Below are positions 50,500 to 59,108 of a DNA stretch of 64,000 nt, in pieces. This stretch comes from Methylomonas rapida. Its GTDB lineage: Bacteria > Pseudomonadota > Gammaproteobacteria > Methylococcales > Methylomonadaceae. The translations under genes and the position numbers were made by a program. The notes under the pieces are model-generated. The model saw only the letters and a program-made list of their open reading frames with translations, was not told where the DNA came from and made no database searches. The stretch lies in assembly GCF_024360925.2 (NCBI RefSeq), contig NZ_CP113517.1, forward strand, positions 3,824,001-3,888,000, given 5' to 3'. The stretch's first letter is position 1. Every line of letters starts with the position of its first letter.

Positions 50500-51381
50500 C
50501 TATGGAAGTGCTTTGAGCGCGGAACTTAGCAGCTCATCCAGCCTGATGCAGGAGGTGTGATGCTCAATGCTGTCTGTGCTCCAGATGGCCCTGGCGCCGG
50601 CGGCTCGAATCAGCATTTCGGCATCGCCGCAGAACAAGGGATGAATGACCACGGCATATACCGCCCCTGCACCTGCTGCTTGCAGCAAGGCTACCGTCCT
50701 GGCCATGGTTCGACCTGTGCTGGCCATGTCATCGACGATGACGACGTCCTGCCGAGTAAAGTCCAAGTCAGGCAAGGTGATTTCGACCTCACGGTCGCCA
50801 CGCCGTATCTTATCGGCAACGGCATAATCGAAGCCAATGACGTCCGCGATGCCGGCCACCCATTGTTCGGATTCGCTATCCGGCCCCAATAACAACGCCT
50901 TATCGAAGCGATTGCGGAGAAATTCGCTGAGCGTGGGGCTTGCGGAAATACTGATCGCGTTATCCAAAGGAATCGCCTGCCGCAGACGGGAAATGCGATG
51001 CAAATGCGGATCTACGGTGACGACGTCATCGAACAGTTCGGCCAGCAGTTCGCCGATGATGCGCTGGCTAACCGCCTCGCCCGGTCGGTTGGCAACGTCC
51101 TGACGCATGTAACACAAGTACGGCGCGACCAGTGTCAGGCGCTTGGCGCCCAGCTCTCTGGCGGTGCGCGCAAATAACAACAATTCGATCAATTTATCAT
51201 TGGGCTGGTTCAGACTGCGGCAAACGATAACGTGCTCGGGCAAGTCAACCGGCAGCCGAATGAGACTTTCGCCATCGGGAAAGTGATGCACCTCGACGCG
51301 CTCGCATGGAATATTGAACTTTTCGGCCAACCTTTGGCTAGGTGCGCAATAATCGGGAAAAGCGAGCAGCAACATGTTCAA
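50500..51381 (-). CDS. Ribose-phosphate pyrophosphokinase-like protein
   Basis: 293 residues, about 20 shorter than housekeeping PrsA. It has [29 protein letters not shown], the ATP/metal loop [15 protein letters not shown] with VDPHLHR, and the PRPP-binding loop [13 protein letters not shown]. It would make PRPP from ribose-5-phosphate and ATP, or act on a related sugar phosphate. Its start overlaps the stop of the AMP-phosphorylase-like gene by four bases, which ties it to nucleotide salvage. Confidence 0.85.
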   Translation of the reverse strand: MNMLLLAFPDYCAPSQRLAEKFNIPCERVEVHHFPDGESLIRLPVDLPEHVIVCRSLNQPNDKLIELLLFARTARELGAKRLTLVAPYLCYMRQDVANRPGEAVSQRIIGELLAELFDDVVTVDPHLHRISRLRQAIPLDNAISISASPTLSEFLRNRFDKALLLGPDSESEQWVAGIADVIGFDYAVADKIRRGDREVEITLPDLDFTRQDVVIVDDMASTGRTMARTVALLQAAGAGAVYAVVIHPLFCGDAEMLIRAAGARAIWSTDSIEHHTSCIRLDELLSSALKALP

Positions 51382-52916
51382 TAAAAAGGCACCAGGGGTT
51401 TCAAGATATGTTCTTCATTACCGATCGTATAGCCGCTGTCGCCGACCGCAAGTTTTTGTGCGAACTTGAAGTCGGCCGGAAATTCGGCATGAATACGGTA
51501 AATCGGCTCGCCTTCATGAACTTTATCGCCGAGTTTTTTCAATAAATCCACGCCTGCCTTTTTATCCATTGGCGCGCCGGCGATACGGGCGATTTTGGCC
51601 ATCTGGAAATTATCGATATGTGTCACTACGCCGTCTTGTTCAGACAATACCTCATGACATAGAGTACCGGGCGTCAAATCGATCGGCTTCGCGCCTTGTG
51701 CCTGGATTAAATCGTTCATTTTCGCCATGGCCCTTCCAGAGTCGAGGATGTCTCGCGCAATCGCATACCCCTGTCCGCCTCTGACATCTGGATCGAATTC
51801 GATGATCCGTCCGGCTAATTGCAAAGATTTTTGGCGCAAATCGAATGGCGCGTCGGGATTGTTTTCCAACACTTTCATGATATCGCGCGCCTCCAGCACG
51901 GGTCCTATGCCGAGGCCAATAGGCTGGCGACCATCGGTGATCATGACTTCCAGATGAAGATTCAGCCGATCGCCGACGAATTCGAACAATTTGCGTAACG
52001 CCAAGGCTTGCCGCATGTATCTGACTTTTGCGGTCGGTCCAACCGGGATATCGATCAACAAGTGCGAGGAACCGGCAGCCAATTTCTTCGACAGGATCGA
52101 GGCCACCATCTGCCCTTGTGAGTCAATACCGAGAGGTCTTTCGACCGAAATCAGCAAATCGTCGACCGGCGCCAGTTTGGCGGTACCGCCCCAGGCCAGG
52201 CAGCCGCGATATTGGCGCACGATGTCATGCAGATGCTCCGGCTGCAGGTTGACTTCCGCCAACACTTCCATGGTATCGGCTGTTCCCGCCGGCGAAGTGA
52301 TCGCACGGCTCGAGGTCTTGGGAATCAACATACCGTGGGCAGCCACGATGGGCACGACCAGCATCGAAGTCCGGTTACCCGGTATGCCACCGATGCAATG
52401 TTTGTCTGCGACCAACGCTTCATGCCAGTTCATGCGCTCGCCCGATTCCAGCATTGCGCGAGTCAAATACAGCAGTTCGTCGCGGTCGAGGTTGTTTTGT
52501 CCAGTCGCCACCAAAAAAGCCGCCATTTCCATCTTTGAATAACGGGTATCGACGATGTCTTTGGTAATACTGTCGAAATCCTCCTGGCTTAAACGTTCGC
52601 CATTGATCTTGCGTCTTACCGCGTCCATCGATTCGGGTGCCTCGGCATGCTCGACGGTCACCAGGGCTTTCTCGGCGATGTTCAACTGATTGAACGCCTG
52701 CTCGGAAAGTCCAAGCTCGCCGGGCAGCACAATGGAACTGTCGTCAACCACATTGAGCACGGCCAATACCTTGGCGCCGTTGGCACAAACCTTGATTTTC
52801 GACAATGCCTGAAAACCTTCGGCCCTGTAAATCGCGCATTCCCTATTCAAATACGCTACATTTTCGTGGTAGGTGTCGATGCCAATGCGCCGAATTTGCA
52901 ACGTGTCGTTACTCAT
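51378..52916 (-). CDS. AMP phosphorylase/thymidine phosphorylase family (archaeal type)
   Basis: 512 residues, longer than bacterial DeoA (about 440) and like archaeal AMP phosphorylase. An N-terminal domain of about 90 residues is followed by the catalytic core with the phosphate loop [13 protein letters not shown] and [21 protein letters not shown]. Known archaeal members convert NMPs and phosphate to base and ribose-1,5-bisphosphate; thymidine phosphorolysis is the alternative. ATG at 52916. Confidence 0.88.
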   Translation of the reverse strand: MSNDTLQIRRIGIDTYHENVAYLNRECAIYRAEGFQALSKIKVCANGAKVLAVLNVVDDSSIVLPGELGLSEQAFNQLNIAEKALVTVEHAEAPESMDAVRRKINGERLSQEDFDSITKDIVDTRYSKMEMAAFLVATGQNNLDRDELLYLTRAMLESGERMNWHEALVADKHCIGGIPGNRTSMLVVPIVAAHGMLIPKTSSRAITSPAGTADTMEVLAEVNLQPEHLHDIVRQYRGCLAWGGTAKLAPVDDLLISVERPLGIDSQGQMVASILSKKLAAGSSHLLIDIPVGPTAKVRYMRQALALRKLFEFVGDRLNLHLEVMITDGRQPIGLGIGPVLEARDIMKVLENNPDAPFDLRQKSLQLAGRIIEFDPDVRGGQGYAIARDILDSGRAMAKMNDLIQAQGAKPIDLTPGTLCHEVLSEQDGVVTHIDNFQMAKIARIAGAPMDKKAGVDLLKKLGDKVHEGEPIYRIHAEFPADFKFAQKLAVGDSGYTIGNEEHILKPLVPFY

Positions 52917-53222
52917 GAGTCGGTAAGCGAAGGGAAATTGGTTGTCTCATAGAGTGCGGCTAGAGTAATTAGGGTAATCAGCGCCTCGACTCCTCTTGGA
53001 ATAAACAGACATGTCGGCGCTGGCGTCATGAGCATAGCATTGTTGAATCGCGTTTTAAAACTTCGAACCCCAATGAGTTCAAGTTTACGTTTGGCTTGTC
53101 GCACCTGAATAGCCTCCCCCATTAAAAAATTACGTGGTTGAAATTATTCTCGCAACTTTGGTAATTCCTTGTATGCTTGAGCTCTGTAGAAATTGCTTTT
53201 GTCTATCGGCGAGGAGATGAAC
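52917..53222. other. Intergenic stretch, nothing recognised
   Basis: Divergent gap between the AMP-phosphorylase-like gene and the secreted-protein gene. It must hold both promoters, but no convincing boxes, repeats or RNA were seen. A 69-residue open frame on the minus strand lacks coding character. Confidence 0.4.
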
Positions 53223-53726
53223 ATGAAAAAAATGGCTTTGTTTATACTGGCTCTTTCATTTTGCTTTAGTGCTTCACAGGCAAAAGAATCGGTTGCCGGA
53301 AAGAGTGAGGCAAGTGCTCGACAACAGTTACCTTATGCAGTCGACCAATCCGTGGAATCCTTTTCTCAAACGGTGCATGGCGGCATTATGCATATCACCG
53401 CGAAATCGGCCGGCGACACCCAGCAAATCAAGCGCATCCAGCAATATCTGCGTAAAACCGCCGAGGAATTCAAAAAAGGAGATTTCTCATCGACCGAGCG
53501 ATTTCATGGCCCTGATATGCCGGGGCTGGCTCAGATGAAAGCCGCGAAGCCCGATGACATTAGATATGAATACAAAGCCTTGTCTAACGGCGGCCAAATC
53601 CATTTCTCCACCGAATATCCCCAGTTGCTTAATGCGATACATGCCTGGATCGACGCCCAAATCGCGGAACACGGAAACACGGTGCTGCCGGGGCATGAAG
53701 GACATCACGCTTCGCCCGCCGAATAA
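53223..53726 (+). CDS. Secreted protein of unknown function
   Basis: 167 residues from the ATG at 53223, which has GGAG upstream. The signal peptide ends near ASQA-KE. The core, SVESFSQTVHGGIMHITAK, then KTAEEFKKGDFSS and HGDDMPGL-like HGPDMPGLAQMKAAKPDDI, matches small secreted proteins that are sometimes mislabelled as aspartate carbamoyltransferase. There is no carbamoyltransferase fold here. The C-terminal HEGHHA is His-rich and may bind metal. Confidence 0.75.
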   Translation: MKKMALFILALSFCFSASQAKESVAGKSEASARQQLPYAVDQSVESFSQTVHGGIMHITAKSAGDTQQIKRIQQYLRKTAEEFKKGDFSSTERFHGPDMPGLAQMKAAKPDDIRYEYKALSNGGQIHFSTEYPQLLNAIHAWIDAQIAEHGNTVLPGHEGHHASPAE

Positions 53727-53764
53727 AATACACAATGGTTATCCTGTTTTAAAACCCCTGCCTG

Positions 53765-55111
53765 CTAGGAGTCGGTGGTATTGGCGATTATTTTGTGAAT
53801 TCGCTTGGTGCTGATGGCAATAATGATCAGAATGAACGGAATCGATACACCCTCGGCGAATTCAGGATTGACATGCCAACCTAGCGCGTGCAGGGCTTCG
53901 GCGATTTTACCGATAAGACTTGCGGCATAATACGTAATCGCAACCATAGAGATGCTCTCGACCATTTGTTGCATGCGTAATTGCATTTTCGCGCGCAAGG
54001 CCATGGATGCGAGCAAGCCCTGGTTCTGACGCTCGATAATGATATCGACCTTGGTTCGCAATAATTGGCTGGCATTGCTGACCCGTTCCGAAACCAGATT
54101 AAAGCGGTGAGATATTGAATTGCAGGTGTTCATGGCAGGCTCCAGTCGCCTTTTGATGAACTCGCCCAGGGTTTGAATGCCCTGAATGCGTACTTCCCGT
54201 AAATCGACCAAACGCTGTCCAACCAACTGGTAATACGCACTAGCCGCCGCAAAACGGAATTGATGGGATGAAATATGATTTTCTACTTCTGCCGCCAGCG
54301 CCGTTAATTCATCCAGCAATTTGGCGTCATCATTATCAGCCTGAGTCATGGAATTCGTGATGGCATACAGTTGGCGATCGGCTTTTTTCAATTCCGGATA
54401 CAGCTTGCGCGCAATCGGAAACGCCAATAGCGCCATGACCCGATAAACCTCAATATCGAACAGCCTATGCAATAGCCTTCCCGCTTGCGCCGTTCTTAAA
54501 TCGTGGTTTACCACCAAAAAACGACTAAAGCCATCGACATGAATGCGAAAATCCGTAAAAACAGAAGCGGCACCGCCACTTACTTTGGCACCAACAATCG
54601 CATTACCGGCAAAATAGGCTGATATCGGCGATAAATCCATTTCATCGTGGTAATGAATGCTCTCTGGCGAAACAATGCTCGCATGCGCGGCCACCATCAC
54701 TTTTCCGCCAATCTGAGACAACCAATCGACTGGGACTTTTTTTAACGCGGGCTCCGCAAACGGTTCTTGCGTCGTATCATAGGCGTAAAAGATATAGGCA
54801 CTAAATTCACCATGCTGCTCCCAACTCATCTGAAATGAATCAAAGCTTGCACTGAAGTGATCGACATCTGGATCTGGAGGCACACTACCGAACCGCTGAC
54901 ATAACGCCACTAGATGTTTACGTTCCTGGTTTTTTTCATCGCTGGATAGCGACACGGCAAGATAACTGGCTCTTACCGGTAAACTAGGAATCGAAGGAGC
55001 CCTAGCGTGTACCTCGTTATGTAAGGTAAATCGTTGCGGGTGATTTTGCGGTATTTGAAATAGGGTGGCCACAGCAGTCTGTCCTGATTGTAATTCGGTT
55101 CGATAGATCAC
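53765..55111 (-). CDS. DUF3422 membrane-anchored protein
   Basis: 448 residues of DUF3422. The N-terminus has HPQRFTLHNEVHARAP, then a long soluble domain with helical coiled parts (about 230-370), and two C-terminal membrane helices (about 383-403 and 420-440, TKRIHKI at the end). The overall shape recalls CorA-like proteins but no GMN motif is present. GTG start at 55111. Function unknown. Confidence 0.88.
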   Translation of the reverse strand: MIYRTELQSGQTAVATLFQIPQNHPQRFTLHNEVHARAPSIPSLPVRASYLAVSLSSDEKNQERKHLVALCQRFGSVPPDPDVDHFSASFDSFQMSWEQHGEFSAYIFYAYDTTQEPFAEPALKKVPVDWLSQIGGKVMVAAHASIVSPESIHYHDEMDLSPISAYFAGNAIVGAKVSGGAASVFTDFRIHVDGFSRFLVVNHDLRTAQAGRLLHRLFDIEVYRVMALLAFPIARKLYPELKKADRQLYAITNSMTQADNDDAKLLDELTALAAEVENHISSHQFRFAAASAYYQLVGQRLVDLREVRIQGIQTLGEFIKRRLEPAMNTCNSISHRFNLVSERVSNASQLLRTKVDIIIERQNQGLLASMALRAKMQLRMQQMVESISMVAITYYAASLIGKIAEALHALGWHVNPEFAEGVSIPFILIIIAISTKRIHKIIANTTDS

Positions 55112-55160
55112 GTAACGAAGTTTATTTTACTCGGAATTATGATCCACCTGGTTTCTGAAA

Positions 55161-55545
55161 TGGTCTAATAAATCCGGACACTTCTAAAGGCAGAATTTAT
55201 ACTGCTAGCAGAGGTGACCATGAGTAACGAGAAAAAACACAATCGGCCAAAATACAGCCTGGAATTTAAACAAGATGCCGCCAGACTGGTTCTTGAAAAA
55301 GGCTACAGCCAGCAGCAAGCAGCCGATCATTTGGGCATATCGCAAAGTGCCCTGGGACGCTGGGTACGAGCGGAACGCAAGCCTTCGGCCAACGAATCGG
55401 CGGTAAAAAAGTCTTACCTGAATCTGGGGGATCATGACGAATTGATCCGATTGCGCAAGGAAAACGAACAACTGCGGATGGAGCGCGAGATACTAAAAAA
55501 GGCCGCCGTCTTCTTTGCGAAAGAAGCCGAATAAAGTACGGGTTG
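55161..55545 (+). mobile_element. Truncated IS3-family element
   Basis: The left end near TGGTCTAATAAATCCGGACA and orfA remain. The integrase gene orfB, normally overlapping orfA, is missing: after the orfA stop the sequence changes within ten bases to the 21-bp repeat region. A dead remnant. Confidence 0.75.
55220..55534 (+). CDS. IS3-family transposase OrfA (orphan)
   Basis: 104 residues from the ATG at 55220, with GAGG upstream. The N-terminal helix-turn-helix reads YSLEFKQDAARLVLEKGYS, then QAADHLGISQSALGRWV. The C-terminal leucine zipper is LIRLRKENEQLRMEREILKKA. It would bind IS ends but cannot transpose alone. Confidence 0.9.
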   Translation: MSNEKKHNRPKYSLEFKQDAARLVLEKGYSQQQAADHLGISQSALGRWVRAERKPSANESAVKKSYLNLGDHDELIRLRKENEQLRMEREILKKAAVFFAKEAE

Positions 55546-55578
55546 TTGACATAAATGAGACGAAATCGGGGCATCTTA

Positions 55579-55761
55579 CATTTGCAATTATTGTGAGCCC
55601 GCGAATATGTATTGCGAGCCGGACCTGATAAATGCAAGCTCATTTGCAGATAATCTGAGCCGGAGTACAATTTTATTTGCATTTAATTCGAGCCCAAAAT
55701 AGCGATAAATGCGAGCCCGACCGTTTTCAAACGCGAGCCCTTACATGTATGAGTGCGAACT
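55579..55761 (+). repeat. Array of about eight divergent 21-bp direct repeats
   Basis: Each unit ends in GAGCC or a variant; the GAGCC cores begin at 55595, 55616, about 55636, 55657, 55690, 55713, 55735 and about 55756. The best units (1, 4, 5) share ATTTGCA-NN-TAAT-NN-GAGCC. Spacing is mostly 20-23 bases, about two helical turns, with one 33-base gap. It starts after TGTTGACATAAATGAGACG at 55547. The pattern fits an array of protein-binding sites at a transposon end (IS21-like or Tn7-like), but no transposase remains. Confidence 0.7.
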
Positions 55762-55959
55762 CATGGATATTCTGACAAAGTAGAATTAGTCGTATTTGCG
55801 AAGGTTGGTCGGGATGGGTAAACATGAGTATGATTCAGTGCTTAGCAAAAACCTTGATTTTTCGTTTGTAACGCCTATAGCGCTAGATTTTTCTTGGAAG
55901 GAGTTGGAACAAATTTGAAAAATCCTGCTTATTATCCGCTTATTAATTTTTTTTAGGCA

Positions 55960-55995
55960 TAAAAAAAGGACTTAGAAAATACTCTCTAAGTCCTT
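55960..55995 (-). terminator. Rho-independent terminator, original tRNA-Thr downstream side
   Basis: Perfect 10-bp stem AAGGACTTAG/CTAAGTCCTT, with a T run on the minus strand. It follows the left att (tRNA 3' fragment), so it probably terminated the rplQ-tRNA-Thr transcript before the element inserted. Confidence 0.8.
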
Positions 55996-56006
55996 GATTT
56001 TAATAA

Positions 56007-56052
56007 TGGAGCTGGTGATGGGACTCGAACCCGCGACCGGCTGATTACAAAT
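56007..56052 (-). repeat. Left attachment site: duplicated 3' part of tRNA-Thr
   Basis: 46 bases identical to 62640-62685 except for one base (T at 56015 versus C). It covers the encoded CCA, acceptor strand, T arm, variable loop and anticodon-loop 3' side, and then diverges. Typical core duplication left by a tyrosine integrase. Confidence 0.9.
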
Positions 56053-56170
56053 TTGAAGGCCTTGCATTTCCGGCTGATTAACCAACCTTAACGAACCTTT
56101 ACAAACCGCAGAATAAAGCCTATTATGACCTTAACGGGGTTACACGAAATTTCCCTAAATTTGCTCTACC

Positions 56171-56210
56171 GTGTAACCCCGGCGTAACCCCGGCAAATTT
56201 TGTAACCCCG
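56171..56210 (+). repeat. Left arm-type integrase sites (GTAACCCC repeats)
   Basis: Three direct GTAACCCC units at about 56173, 56184 and 56202, plus an inverted CGGGGTTACAC at 56134-56144. The first 21 bases, starting GTGTAACCCCGGCG, are repeated exactly at 62573-62593 near the other end. Likely integrase or excisionase arm sites; the integrase gene starts 13 bases later. Confidence 0.7.
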
Positions 56211-56222
56211 GAAGGTGTAAAT

Positions 56223-57440
56223 ATGGCAGATAACAAGATCAACTTTACCAAGGCCGCATTGGATGCCCTACCCTTACCGGAAACCGGCAACCGTACGACC
56301 TACCACGACACAAAAACCAACGGCCTACAATTGCGCGTTACCAGCAACGGCGCAAAAACCTTTTCTTTGTTTCGACGGGTAAAAAACGGGAATCCCGAAC
56401 GTGTAACCCTAGGGCGCTATCCTGATATGACAGTTGAACAGGCCCGAACCGAAGCAACCCGGCTCAATGGCTTACTTGTTCAAGGGATCAACCCAAACAA
56501 CGACGCCAGAGCATTAAAAACCGAAACCACCTTGCAAGAGCTGTTCGACGACTTTTTACAGCACCGGCGCAACAAACGCGGCGCGTTCCTATCGGAGAAA
56601 ACAAAGCGGAGTTATCGTTACGACTTCGGCCTGTATCTTGGCAAGTGGAGCAAGCGCAAGCTGTCGCAGTTCAAAGATACCGACTTCGGCAAACTGCATA
56701 CTGAAATCGGCAAGGAACACCCCACCACGGCAAACCGTGTCATTGCGATGGCGTCTAGCCTGTTCAGTTATGCCAATGAGAAAAAGCTATTCAAAGGCGC
56801 AAACCCGGCACACGGAATCAAAAAATACCCGGAAACCAAGCGCGAACGCTTTTTGCAGGCAGATGAATTACCGGCTTTCTTTTCTGCCCTGGCCGAAGAG
56901 GAAAACGAAATCTTGCGCGATTACTTTCTAATATCGCTGCTCACAGGCGCAAGGCGATCAAACGTACAAGAAATGCAGTGGTCACAGATCAACTTTGACC
57001 GGGCAGAATGGCGCATACCGACCACCAAAAACGGCGAACCGCAAACCGTCACCCTGACCGCCGAAGCCTTGGAGATTCTACGCAACCGAAAAGCTGATAA
57101 TGCTGGCCCGTGGGTTTTTCCTGGCAATGGTGCGACCGGCCATATCGTTGAGCCAAAGAAAGCCTGGAAACGGGTACTAGAACGCGCGGGCATTGACGAT
57201 TTACGCATCCACGACTTACGGCGCACCCTTGGCAGTTGGCAAGCCAAAACCGGCGCATCATTGGCGATTGTTGGTAAATCGCTCAATCACAAATCACCGT
57301 CAACAACTGCAATCTATGCGCGTCTTGACCTTGATCCGGTTAGAGAATCCGTTGATAGAGCCACCGGCGCAATGTTGGCGGCGGCAGGTCTAAGACCAGC
57401 GGGCGAAGTGGTAGAGCTAAAGGCAAAAAAAGCAAAATAA
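56223..57440 (+). CDS. Tyrosine site-specific integrase (P4/DUF4102 type)
   Basis: 405 residues. The N-terminal DUF4102 arm-binding domain (about 1-95) contains YHDTKTNGLQLRVTSNG. A SAM-like core-binding domain covers about 105-205. The catalytic domain has Arg in LLTGARRSNVQEMQW (about 242), H-x-x-R in IHDLRRTLGSW (about 331), His in LNHKSPSTTAIYARL and the nucleophile Tyr in that same block (about 364). All key residues are present. It catalyses integration into tRNA-Thr. Confidence 0.95.
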   Translation: MADNKINFTKAALDALPLPETGNRTTYHDTKTNGLQLRVTSNGAKTFSLFRRVKNGNPERVTLGRYPDMTVEQARTEATRLNGLLVQGINPNNDARALKTETTLQELFDDFLQHRRNKRGAFLSEKTKRSYRYDFGLYLGKWSKRKLSQFKDTDFGKLHTEIGKEHPTTANRVIAMASSLFSYANEKKLFKGANPAHGIKKYPETKRERFLQADELPAFFSALAEEENEILRDYFLISLLTGARRSNVQEMQWSQINFDRAEWRIPTTKNGEPQTVTLTAEALEILRNRKADNAGPWVFPGNGATGHIVEPKKAWKRVLERAGIDDLRIHDLRRTLGSWQAKTGASLAIVGKSLNHKSPSTTAIYARLDLDPVRESVDRATGAMLAAAGLRPAGEVVELKAKKAK

Positions 57441-57541
57441 ACCGAATTTAACCCGCTAGGCTTAGCGGCTGAAAGCTGGAATCGTCAACCAGTTGCGGGT
57501 TAATCCTTTCACTGACGACAACACTTTGACGAGGTGTTTTG

Positions 57542-58612
57542 ATGGATTTTCCCAGCTTTGTCCCGGAAGGGGCGCGAAGTCATGCGATACATTTTTTAGG
57601 CCACTATGAGCCAGCATTGGCCGAATGTGAGGCAAGGCTTGTTGAAATTCAAAATCGTATAAATGAATGGTCACAATCAAGGCTAGATAATGACACGATT
57701 CAATTTCAAATAACTAAATTACGCCAGAGTAAAGCCGAACAAACAAAATACCGTGATGACTTTGCGCGTGACATTGCGAGCATTAAGCGGCTGGTACACG
57801 ATGCCCGAATGAAGGAAGCCTATCAGATTTTAACCAACGCTTTTTTTGATGATGAGGATTCGGAGCGGCAAAGGAAATTCGACGGCTTTATTTATGCCGC
57901 GTGGTCGGCACGGTTGGATTTTTCGCCTTATCGAGAAGGCTTAAAGCAAGCGGCGGAATTACGGGATGAAATAGCCAAAACCGCCGACAAATTGGCGGGC
58001 TTGTTAGATCGAATTGGCGAAACTGGCGTTTTATGCCCTGGTGAGTTTTTCTATATCCCCAGTTTGTTACGCAATACCGACAATCACGAAATGGACGACC
58101 ATAACCTTTATATGTGGCGAGCAATGCGCGGTTATGTGTTGGGCGATCTGCCACAACGCGAAACATTGGAAAGCGAACAAACCGAAATTGATCCAGCGGG
58201 AAAACCTGAAATTGTTTTTCAGATCGTCGCAATGGACGAAAAGCCGGACATTGATCCAGCCGAAGAAGCGCGTAATACATTACGTTACGCATGGGAGAAA
58301 TCCCCGCCATTATCGGAGCTACTCAAGACGGTGAGCAAAGTCGCCAAAGAGTTTAAACCCAGTGAAAGCGGCGTGATTGGCGCGGCTATTGATTCCAGAA
58401 AGCAAAGCCTTAAAGCTGAATATCTAAGGGCTTTTGGCAATTTACTAACCGAGCAACACGGCTTCATGCTGACCACCGATATTATGAAAGCAATGGCAAT
58501 TGCCGCTAATGTTGTAATCAACGCACCCGATATTGATACGACTTATGACGACGTGAGAAAGGCGCTTGCTAAATTAGGCGGCGATTCTCTGGAAGATTCG
58601 AGGGCAAAATAG
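57542..58612 (+). CDS. Element-encoded protein, unknown
   Basis: 357 residues, soluble, mainly helical. An N-terminal coiled coil (about 25-90) contains ECEARLVEIQNRINEWSQS. The middle has SARLDFSPYREGLKQAAEL and GVLCPGEFFYIPSLLRNT. The C-terminus has AIAANVVINAPDIDTTYDD. No recognised domain. Start ATG at 57542, with GAGG upstream. Confidence 0.7.
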   Translation: MDFPSFVPEGARSHAIHFLGHYEPALAECEARLVEIQNRINEWSQSRLDNDTIQFQITKLRQSKAEQTKYRDDFARDIASIKRLVHDARMKEAYQILTNAFFDDEDSERQRKFDGFIYAAWSARLDFSPYREGLKQAAELRDEIAKTADKLAGLLDRIGETGVLCPGEFFYIPSLLRNTDNHEMDDHNLYMWRAMRGYVLGDLPQRETLESEQTEIDPAGKPEIVFQIVAMDEKPDIDPAEEARNTLRYAWEKSPPLSELLKTVSKVAKEFKPSESGVIGAAIDSRKQSLKAEYLRAFGNLLTEQHGFMLTTDIMKAMAIAANVVINAPDIDTTYDDVRKALAKLGGDSLEDSRAK

Positions 58613-58736
58613 GCCGCGAATGTTCCAGTACATTGGAAGATTCGATGCCAAATAACCTTTTGAGTATCTTCGATATTAAGAGGGCGAATAAATAATCTAC
58701 TGCCATGTTTAACAAAACCCAAAGAGGTTACACGAC

Positions 58737-58943
58737 ATGGCAACAAATCCAAGCAAAACCGACGATAAACTATTAGACAACACCGAGGCGGCGGCCTATA
58801 TCGGTGTAACACCCCGCACCCTTGAGGTGTGGCGATGCACCAAGCGCCACACAATCCCGTTTATCAAGGTTGGCCGACTGGTTAAATACCGGAAATCGGC
58901 GCTAGATGCCTTTCTTGACTCTCGCACCATTGGCGCGGCGTAA
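58737..58943 (+). CDS. AlpA/excisionase-like helix-turn-helix protein
   Basis: 68 residues: DNTEAAAYIGVTPRTLEVWR is a MerR/excisionase-type helix-turn-helix, followed by the wing IPFIKVGRLVKYRKSALDAFL. Such proteins regulate or direct excision of integrative elements. GAGG precedes it, and a GTTACAC motif (58726) like the arm sites lies just upstream. Confidence 0.85.
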   Translation: MATNPSKTDDKLLDNTEAAAYIGVTPRTLEVWRCTKRHTIPFIKVGRLVKYRKSALDAFLDSRTIGAA

Positions 58944-58952
58944 GGGGGCAAT

Positions 58953-59108
58953 ATGACGGGCAACAAAAAAGCCGCGCCAGTCGGCAAACTGGCAACGGCT
59001 TCAAAATCATTTCAGGCAAGCCATTCTAACCCGATCCATTACCGCTTGAAAGCCACCATTTACAGGTTGGCCCCTTGGCTGTTTTTCGTGGGGGTGCTGC
59101 ATGGTTAA
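58953..59108 (+). CDS. Small element protein (51 residues)
   Basis: ATG at 58953 after GGGGG. Basic N-terminus (TGNKKAAPVGKLATASKS) and hydrophobic C-terminus (YRLAPWLFFVGVLHG). It overlaps the start of the replication gene by eight bases, which favours a translated leader gene for coupling. No family recognised. Confidence 0.5.
   Translation: MTGNKKAAPVGKLATASKSFQASHSNPIHYRLKATIYRLAPWLFFVGVLHG

Noticed and set aside
52913..53122. 69-codon frame ahead of the AMP-phosphorylase-like gene
   Set aside because: No family, poor coding character, and it occupies the expected promoter region.
53223..53726. Aspartate carbamoyltransferase, a label used for similar proteins
   Set aside because: 167 residues with a signal peptide and none of the carbamoyl-phosphate or aspartate-binding motifs.
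55579..55761. CRISPR array
   Set aside because: The 21-base units abut each other, are diverged and have no unique spacers; no cas genes are present.
55814..55918. 34-codon frame after the 21-bp array
   Set aside because: Too short and without recognisable sequence; AT-rich surroundings.
56007..56052. A second tRNA-Thr gene
   Set aside because: Only the 3' 46 bases are present; the 5' half does not form D arm or acceptor strand, so it is an att remnant.
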